Of a stretch of DNA of 64,000 nt, positions 58,751-64,000 are shown piece by piece. A program made the position numbers and the translations under genes. The stretch comes from Halopenitus persicus. Its GTDB lineage: Archaea; Halobacteriota; Halobacteria; Halobacteriales; Haloferacaceae. The DNA is taken from NCBI RefSeq assembly GCF_002355635.1, contig NZ_AP017558.1, positions 992,001 to 1,056,000 of the forward strand, given 5' to 3'. How positions within the stretch are numbered: the stretch's first letter is position 1; each line of letters starts with the position of its first letter. The notes beneath the pieces were generated by a model. The model worked only from the letters and a program-made list of their open reading frames with translations. It had not been told where the DNA came from and made no database searches.

Positions 58751-60655
58751 TCAGGATCCGTGGCGGGTGAGACACCGCGGGAGGCCGATCAGCTCGACCG
58801 GCTCGGAGTTGTCGGGCGAGTAGACGACCATCTGTCCCTTCTCCATGTACGGCACCTTCCCGGCGAGTGTGGTCGGGATGTTGACGCTTGCGATCGCGTC
58901 CTCGTCGCCGAGGTTCAACACGACCGTGGTGTTGATCTGTTTGAAGACCGACTCGGCGACGTCCTGGGGGTCCTGCGTGATGAGGAACAGCCCGAGCCGC
59001 TCCTTGCGGCCCTGCTTGGCCGCCTCGGTGAACTTCCCGATCACCTTCCGCGCCTGGACGTTGTCGGCGTCCGCCAGGAAGTTGTGCGCCTCGTCCATCC
59101 CGACCAGCAGCGGCGTCTCCTTGATCCGGTCGCTGGTCGGGTCGTTCGAGAGCTTGTCGTCGATCAGGTACGACGAGACGGCGAGCACGAACATCTCCTT
59201 TTGCCGCGAGGTCGGCAGATGGTACGTCGGGATCACGGTGAGTCCGCCCGGGCGAACCAGCGTGTGGTCGAGGTCGGTGATGGGACGGGCGTCGCCGTCG
59301 AAGACGCCGCCGGGAACGGCGCGGGCACGCCGTTTGACCGCGTCGAAGGTGGCCTCGTGGATCCGCCCCGACTCGTGGAGCTCCTCCTTTAAGACCGGGT
59401 CGTCGAGGAAGGCGAGGAACTGATCGTAGGTTCCGTCGTCGCCGTAGTCGCGGAAGAACCGCTTCAGCAGGGTCACGAGCCCGGCGTACTGGTTGTCGTT
59501 CAGGCTCGAGCCGGCGACGAGCCACGGCCGGTCGCGCACGAGCGAGAAGGGGATGGTGAACGCGACCCGCTCGGCGCGGTGGCCCTCGCCCGGGTACGTC
59601 GCGTTCGGGGTCGTCGGCACCAGTGCCACGGTGTCGTCGTGGCCGCCGTGGGCGATCCCCTCCCGCTCGAGCCGCCGGGCGTAGGCGTCGTCGATCGCCG
59701 GGTTGTCGTCGTGCATCTGGGCGTACTCGTCCTGCGGGTCGAACTGCACGACCGCCATCCGGGCCTCCCGCCCGTCGTCCATCTCGTAGGTGCGGTCGGG
59801 ATCGAGGTACTGCCGGAGGACGTTCTTGGCGGCGTGGGTCTTCCCGGATCCGGTCCCGCCGGCCACGAGGCTGTGCCGGAACACCAGCGGGTCGCCGTCG
59901 GTGTAGTCGTCGTTCAGCCGGTAGTCGACGGTCGGCGGGCTGGCTGCGGTCTCGACCGTCTCGCCGCCGACCGAGAGGTGGCCGAGGAAAACCCCGTCCT
60001 CGGGGATCTTCAGGCCGGTCTTGATCTCCGCGGCGTCGGCGGCCTCCTCGACCACCGCACCCGGCTTCGGGACGCGGTCGGTCATTCGCCGCTTGCGGTC
60101 CCCACCGTCGTCGTAGACGACCGACATCGGCTCCAGGTCGGCGACGAACTTGTAGTCGCGCTCGGAGAACTCCTCGCGGCGCATCTGGCGGCGGGCGTGG
60201 ATCTCGGTCGCGTCGTCCGACCGGAACTCCTGGGCGTACTCGAGGCCGGTGATCCGACAGAAGAGCCGCTCCCCGTCGGGATACGGGACGATCAGGTATT
60301 TCCCGAGTCGGACCGACTCCCGGTTCCCGGTCGTCACGAACGCCCGCAGCGTCGTCTCCTCCGCATCCTCGGCGACCCGAAGCCCCTGGGAGACCGAGAC
60401 GACGCCGAGTCCGTCGTCCTCGCCGGTCGCCTCGACGGCGTATCGCTCGAAAGGACTCGACGCGTCGGCAGTGACGTCGTCGCTCGTCGTTCCGTCGCCG
60501 GTCACCGCCCCATCGCCTGCCGGCGTGCCGCCGGCAGTTCCGTCACCGGCTCCGGCCGGCTCAGCGACGTCGGCGGAATCCGCTGCATCCGAGCGCTCGC
60601 CGTCGATCGCGTCCTCGTCGTCGGCGGAGAACTCGGTGAAGTCCTCGAGAGTCAT
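58751..60655 (-). CDS. HerA-like ATPase (DUF87 family)
   Basis: 634 residues. An N-terminal acidic low-complexity part (about 8-70), a HAS-barrel-like beta domain (SQGLRVAEDAEETTLRAFVTTG ... LIVPYPDGERLFCRITG), then a FtsK/HerA motor: P-loop LVAGGTGSGKTHAAKNVL (Lys272), VVQFDPQDEYAQM and Walker B LLVGMDEAHNFLAD, with ITQDPQDVAESVFKQINT near the C-terminus. HerA hexamers work with NurA in DNA end resection, but neither nurA nor mre11-rad50 is adjacent, so it could be a paralogue with another role. Start at 60655 follows conservation; the longer frame is unconserved. Confidence 0.85.
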   Translation of the reverse strand: MTLEDFTEFSADDEDAIDGERSDAADSADVAEPAGAGDGTAGGTPAGDGAVTGDGTTSDDVTADASSPFERYAVEATGEDDGLGVVSVSQGLRVAEDAEETTLRAFVTTGNRESVRLGKYLIVPYPDGERLFCRITGLEYAQEFRSDDATEIHARRQMRREEFSERDYKFVADLEPMSVVYDDGGDRKRRMTDRVPKPGAVVEEAADAAEIKTGLKIPEDGVFLGHLSVGGETVETAASPPTVDYRLNDDYTDGDPLVFRHSLVAGGTGSGKTHAAKNVLRQYLDPDRTYEMDDGREARMAVVQFDPQDEYAQMHDDNPAIDDAYARRLEREGIAHGGHDDTVALVPTTPNATYPGEGHRAERVAFTIPFSLVRDRPWLVAGSSLNDNQYAGLVTLLKRFFRDYGDDGTYDQFLAFLDDPVLKEELHESGRIHEATFDAVKRRARAVPGGVFDGDARPITDLDHTLVRPGGLTVIPTYHLPTSRQKEMFVLAVSSYLIDDKLSNDPTSDRIKETPLLVGMDEAHNFLADADNVQARKVIGKFTEAAKQGRKERLGLFLITQDPQDVAESVFKQINTTVVLNLGDEDAIASVNIPTTLAGKVPYMEKGQMVVYSPDNSEPVELIGLPRCLTRHGS

Positions 60656-60760
60656 ACCTACCACACGCCGGGGAAGGGGCAAATCGCTTTCCCCCGAGCC
60701 GTCCGGACGTCGCCACGGCGGACCCGGGTGGCTAACCGTCTCGAGCCCGTAGCTCATCGT

Positions 60761-61126
60761 ATGTTGCTCGTGACCGGACGCGGCGGCGGAACGGCGTTGA
60801 CCGGGACCGTCTTCGAGCGAGGCGAGGAACCGCCGAGCTACGCTGGCGCCCCCGAAGAGGACGCGCCGTACGTCTGGGTCTGTGACGCCTTCTATGAAGT
60901 CGACAGCGGCGGCGCCGCCCTGACGGTCGACGGCGAGGAGATCCGGATCGCCTTCGAGGAGCCGGCGCCGCGCGGCTTCGAGTCCCGCGACCGCGCGGTC
61001 GCGGCCGCCGAGGAGCACGTCCGGACGCAGTTCGCCCGGATCGGACTCGACCCGGACGAGATCGAGGTCGAAATCGAGACCATGGACCCGGGTGCCGACG
61101 CCGGAGTCGGACGAAGCCCGGCCTGA
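60761..61126 (+). CDS. Conserved haloarchaeal hypothetical protein, 121 residues
   Basis: Starts MLLVTGRGGGTALTGTVFERG, then DAPYVWVCDAFYEVDSGG, an acidic EEPAPRGFESRDRAVAAAEEHV helix and EIEVEIETM. Single small alpha/beta domain, no membrane segment. Not assigned to a function. Divergent from the HerA-like gene with 105 bases between. Confidence 0.65.
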   Translation: MLLVTGRGGGTALTGTVFERGEEPPSYAGAPEEDAPYVWVCDAFYEVDSGGAALTVDGEEIRIAFEEPAPRGFESRDRAVAAAEEHVRTQFARIGLDPDEIEVEIETMDPGADAGVGRSPA

Positions 61127-61295
61127 GTTCCGTTGAGGGTCGCTCGTCGCTCCCCGATCGCGATGAGTCCGTTCGATCCACGCTCGCGGCTGTGGCATCC
61201 TCCGCGCTCGAGGGGGACATAAGGGGACGCCACCCGGTGGCGACCGTCACGTCGTTCGGGAACCTTTTCCCGGACGCGGATCGCAGTGGCGAACG

Positions 61296-62306
61296 ATGCC
61301 CGCCGAGGACGACATCTCGATCGAGGAGAAACGGGTGTACGCCGGCTCCACCGGCCGGACCGACGTCTACGTCGCCAGCGCAGACGGACTCGTTCGGGTC
61401 GCCGTCTCGGGGGACAAGATCGGGGAGTTCGGGCTGGTCGCCGGCGTCACGGCTCGGGACGTCGCGGTCGCCAGCCGGTCGGGGGGGCCCGACGTGATCG
61501 CCGTCGCGACGGCCGATGATCTCCTGGTGGGCGCGATCGAGGAGGCTGACGACGGGCTCGAACCGATCGGAGTCGGGCCGACGACCGCGGTCGGTCTCCC
61601 GACCCCAAATCGGGATGGAAGCGGCGACGGGACCAATGAGGCGGGCACGTCTGCCCGATTCCTCGCGGCGACGGCCGACGGAGACGTCGTCTCCGTGAGC
61701 GTCGACGAAGCGACCGCGAACCGGCCCGGAACGCTGGACATCGGGAGCGTCGACGAACCGCGGGCGATCGATTCCGGGCTCGTCGCGGCCGCCGACGGCG
61801 TCCATCGGGTGACCGCGGTCGACGGCCCGGCGGCGATGGGCGAAGGTGACGGGATGATCGGTGGCTCGGGCGAGGGACCGATCGACGACGACGGATCGGA
61901 ACGGCGAGCCGGTCTCGAGCACGTCGGGCTGCGTGACGCCCGCGACGTCGCCGGAGCGGGCGTTCCGCTGGCCGCGACCGACGACGGGCTCTACTGGCTC
62001 GCGAACGGTTGGATGGAGTCGATCGAGGCCGCGACGAGCCACGTGGCCGCCGACGGGGATGGACACGCCCTCGCGGCAACCACGGAGGGGCTGTTCGCGC
62101 ACGCGAGCACCGGCTGGGACCGGGACGCCTGGGAGCACCGGTCGCTCCCGATGGCAGGGACCGTGACGGCGCTTGCGTACGGTCCGGGGATCGCGATCGC
62201 GGTAACGGATGCCGGCGCGCTGTGCGTCGACGCCGGGGACGGCTGGCGCCACCAGATCCTGGGCATCCGCGAGATCGGCGGGATCGCGACGCACGCGAGG
62301 GAGTGA
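61296..62306 (+). CDS. HVO_0234-like beta-propeller protein
   Basis: 336 residues. Begins SIEEKRVYAGSTGRTDVYVASADGLVRV and continues with repeated blade-like ARDVAVASR / DVIAVATADDLLVG / PLAATDDGLYWLANGW / HALAATTEGLFAH units, consistent with a beta-propeller; the name HVO_0234 family is from memory. An acidic Gly-rich loop lies around residues 185-205. Function unknown. It directly precedes prs on the same strand (70 bases), an arrangement that may be conserved. Confidence 0.7.
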   Translation: MPAEDDISIEEKRVYAGSTGRTDVYVASADGLVRVAVSGDKIGEFGLVAGVTARDVAVASRSGGPDVIAVATADDLLVGAIEEADDGLEPIGVGPTTAVGLPTPNRDGSGDGTNEAGTSARFLAATADGDVVSVSVDEATANRPGTLDIGSVDEPRAIDSGLVAAADGVHRVTAVDGPAAMGEGDGMIGGSGEGPIDDDGSERRAGLEHVGLRDARDVAGAGVPLAATDDGLYWLANGWMESIEAATSHVAADGDGHALAATTEGLFAHASTGWDRDAWEHRSLPMAGTVTALAYGPGIAIAVTDAGALCVDAGDGWRHQILGIREIGGIATHARE

Positions 62307-62347
62307 CGGGTCTCGAGACCCCGAGCGAGCGTTCGGAACGAAAACCG

Positions 62348-62354
62348 GTTTAAG
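62348..62354 (+). promoter_or_regulatory. TATA-like element of prs
   Basis: gtttaag about 26 bases before the ATG at 62377. Confidence 0.5.
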
Positions 62355-62376
62355 CCGCTTCGAGAAACTGACCGAC

Positions 62377-63225
62377 ATGATCGTACCGAGTTCCGGCACG
62401 CAGACGCTCGCAGCCGCCCTCGCGGACGAGACGGGAACCCCGCTCGCCACCCCGACGTTCGAGCGCTTCGCTGACGGCGAGCAGCTGGCGGCCGTCCCGG
62501 AGTTCGCCGGCGAGGAGGCGACGGTCGTCGCCTCGACGGTGGCCGACGGCGACTGGATCGAGCTCCTCCAGCTGCAGGATGCGGTGCGGGAGGCGGGCGC
62601 GAGCGCGGTGACGACGGTGATCCCCTATCTGGGCTACGCGCGACAGGATCAGTCGTTCAAGCCGGGACAGCCGGTCTCGGCGCGCGCGATGGCGCGGGCG
62701 GTCTCGACCGGAACGGACCGGGTCATCCTCGTCAACCCGCACGAGGAATCGGTCGAGGAGTTCTTCTCGGTCCCCGTCGAGATCGTCGACGCCGCGGGCG
62801 CGCTCGCGGCGCCGCTGCCGAAGCTGCGTGACCCCCTCTTTCTCGCGCCGGATGCGGGCGCGATCGGGATCGCCGAGACGCTTCGTGACGCCTCCGGCTC
62901 GGGGGCGACCGACTACTTCGAGAAGCGCCGCGACCGGGAGGACGGCTCCGTCGAGATCACGCCCTCGGACGCCCCGGTCGCGGACCGGGACGTCGTCGTG
63001 GTCGACGACATCATCGCGACCGGATCGACGATGAGCAAATCGATCGCGGTCCTACAGGAGCGCGGCGCCGACCGGGTCGTCGCGGCCTGCGTGCATCCCG
63101 TCCTCGCCGGCAGCGCCGTGACGAAGCTTCGCGCGGCCGGCGTCGAGCGGATCATCGGCACCGACACGGTCGAGCGGGCCTGCAGCGAGGCCTCGGTCGC
63201 TCCGATGATCGCGGCTCGCCTATAA
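62377..63225 (+). CDS. prs: Ribose-phosphate diphosphokinase (PRPP synthetase)
   Basis: 282 residues. FERFADGEQLAAVPEF, then LLQLQDAVREAGASAVTTVIPYLGYARQDQSFKPGQPVSAR (ATP/flexible-loop region) and the PRPP loop VVVVDDIIATGSTMSKS. Makes PRPP from ribose-5-phosphate and ATP for nucleotides, histidine and (in archaea) pentose pathways. Own TATA suggests leaderless start. The TAA stop is inside the first copy of a 24-bp repeat. Confidence 0.95.
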   Translation: MIVPSSGTQTLAAALADETGTPLATPTFERFADGEQLAAVPEFAGEEATVVASTVADGDWIELLQLQDAVREAGASAVTTVIPYLGYARQDQSFKPGQPVSARAMARAVSTGTDRVILVNPHEESVEEFFSVPVEIVDAAGALAAPLPKLRDPLFLAPDAGAIGIAETLRDASGSGATDYFEKRRDREDGSVEITPSDAPVADRDVVVVDDIIATGSTMSKSIAVLQERGADRVVAACVHPVLAGSAVTKLRAAGVERIIGTDTVERACSEASVAPMIAARL

Positions 63226-63290
63226 CGGACGTGCGCGCCTTATTTATAAAGGAAATACGCGCCTTACTTATAACGGAAATGCGCGGCGCG
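63221..63290. repeat. Tandem repeat, 24 bp unit, 3 copies, spanning the prs stop
   Basis: tataacgg / tataaagg / tataacgg at 63221, 63245 and 63269, each followed by (a/c)...t(g/a)cgcg(c/g)c. The first copy includes the prs stop TAA (63223-63225). The AT-rich core gives TATA-like strings but these point at no clear gene start. Confidence 0.85.
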
Positions 63291-63301
63291 CTGAGAAGCG
63301 G

Positions 63302-63562
63302 TTAGGCCGCGTCGCCGTCCGGCGACGCATCGCCGAACAGGCGCGGGCGAAGGGTCTCGTAGCCGAGCAGGTAAACGCCGACGTACAGCGCGATCAACCC
63401 CATCCCGAGGAACCAGGCGCCCATTTTGAGATTTCCCCCGGTGACGGCCGCGAGCCCGAGGTCCTCGAGGTAGATGCCGACCGAGGAGACCAGGCCGGTT
63501 CCGAGCGTCAACCCGAGAAGTTCGGCGACTTCGATGACCTCGGGCGCGAGGAGTTTCGACAT
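63302..63562 (-). CDS. Small membrane protein, 86 residues
   Basis: Two hydrophobic helices (about 13-34 and 46-67) around the short loop YLEDLGLAAVTGGNLK, with an acidic tail DASPDGDAA. No family recognised. Convergent with prs across the 24-bp repeat. Confidence 0.6.
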   Translation of the reverse strand: MSKLLAPEVIEVAELLGLTLGTGLVSSVGIYLEDLGLAAVTGGNLKMGAWFLGMGLIALYVGVYLLGYETLRPRLFGDASPDGDAA

Positions 63563-63678
63563 ACCGTCGCGTCGGCACCCAACGAACCTGAACCTTTCGC
63601 GTCGGGCGTGGGGCAGGACCGCCTCCGCCGAGGCGGGAACCAAAACGTGTATAGCACCGTCAGCCGGATATGGCCGGT

Positions 63679-63906
63679 ATGGCCGGGCGATACGGCGAGA
63701 TGGATTACGGATCGTTGACGAAGGGCGGCGTCGCCGTCGGCGCGGCGCTGTTCGCGATCGGCGCGATCGCGGAATTGACCGTCGGCGCCGGCGGCGGGAT
63801 CCCCCCGACGCTCGATACCGCGTTCCTCACGATGGAGTTCTTCGGGCCGCTCATCGCGCTCCTGTCGGTGCTCGTGTTCGGCATCGCGATGCCGCTGACC
63901 GAATGA
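63679..63906 (+). CDS. Small two-helix membrane protein, DUF7860-like
   Basis: 75 residues from the ATG at 63679 (an ATG at 63670 is alternative). MAGRYGEMDYGSLTKGGVAV, two hydrophobic helices and the ending VFGIAMPLTE resemble, from memory, a haloarchaeal family of small membrane proteins. gtgtatag lies about 28 bases upstream of 63679, favouring that start. The stop TGA is in the first copy of a 20-bp repeat. Confidence 0.6.
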   Translation: MAGRYGEMDYGSLTKGGVAVGAALFAIGAIAELTVGAGGGIPPTLDTAFLTMEFFGPLIALLSVLVFGIAMPLTE

Positions 63907-63956
63907 GGTGACTGCCGACCGAATGAGGTGACTGCCGACCGAATGAGGTGACCGCG
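63897..63956. repeat. Tandem repeat, 20 bp unit, 3 copies, spanning a stop codon
   Basis: gaccgaatgaggtgactgcc at 63897, 63917 and (diverged) 63937. Copy one contains the last codons and the TGA stop (63904-63906) of the small membrane protein; the stop recurs in the other copies. Confidence 0.95.
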
Positions 63957-64000
63957 GATCGGATGGACGAGCCCGCACCGAAAGGACCGAACGAGGGCCC

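Noticed and set aside
1-64000. Mobile elements or a genomic island
   Set aside because: No transposase, integrase, terminal inverted repeats or tRNA-flanked att site was seen; base composition is uniform apart from short intergenic AT-rich stretches.

Overview
The window looks like the chromosome of an extremely halophilic archaeon (class Halobacteria; a Halorubrum-like genome is plausible, but genus is inference). The DNA is very GC-rich with short AT-rich gaps. Proteins are strongly acidic (D/E-rich, K-poor). Many genes are apparently leaderless, with a TATA-like element about 25-35 bases before the ATG. Archaeal or haloarchaeal markers are present: GatE, eIF5A with the hypusine loop, archaeal RNase P RNA, SecF-SecD, RdfA and an archaea-specific SMC-related protein. 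No transposase, integrase, CRISPR array or tRNA was found.

Layout. 1-2.7 kb: C3 metabolism (glycerate 2-kinase, cut by the window edge, and ATP-type PEP carboxykinase). 3-5.7 kb: the cell-shape regulator family RdfA followed by an SMC-like coiled-coil ATPase. 5.9-9.8 kb: a PaaG-like isomerase, a frameshifted VOC gene, an Mqo-like flavoprotein and an unknown. 9.9-28.3 kb: a large acyl-CoA and aromatic catabolism block. It holds two tandem UbiD-type proteins (the second lacks the catalytic motif), an HMG-CoA-synthase-like/DUF35 fusion that lacks the catalytic cysteine, an SCP-x-type thiolase, an acyl-CoA dehydrogenase, a phenylacetyl-CoA epoxidase operon (PaaA, DUF59 half of PaaD, PaaB, PaaC, zinc-ribbon half of PaaD), a GNAT enzyme plus a free [2Fe-2S] ferredoxin, a benzoate-CoA-ligase-like enzyme, several enoyl-CoA hydratase/isomerase paralogues and a 3-hydroxyacyl-CoA dehydrogenase. 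Together these could activate an aromatic acid, epoxidise and isomerise the ring and carry out beta-oxidation-like steps. The ring-opening enzyme PaaZ and a PaaE reductase are not in the window.

28.9-51.4 kb is mostly housekeeping: ThiI, gamma-glutamyltransferase, an epimerase, an ectoine-hydrolase-like M24 protein, eIF5A next to an agmatinase-family enzyme, NadE, NUDIX, a metallo-beta-lactamase-fold hydrolase, SerS, a YcaO protein with a fused cysteine-bearing N-terminal domain, MscS, PAC2, an EamA transporter divergent from an Lrp regulator, GatE and a Nog1-like GTPase. 51.5-51.9 kb carries the RNase P RNA gene on the minus strand. 52-64 kb: SecF-SecD, RNase HII, NAD kinase, a KaiC-like ATPase, UspA, a HerA-like ATPase, PRPP synthetase and small membrane proteins.

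The most unusual signal is not a gene. About twenty short tandem-repeat arrays (15-32 bp units, 2-6 copies) are scattered across all 64 kb. At least five straddle a stop codon so that the stop is duplicated in each copy; several others are in-frame expansions inside genes; the rest lie between genes.
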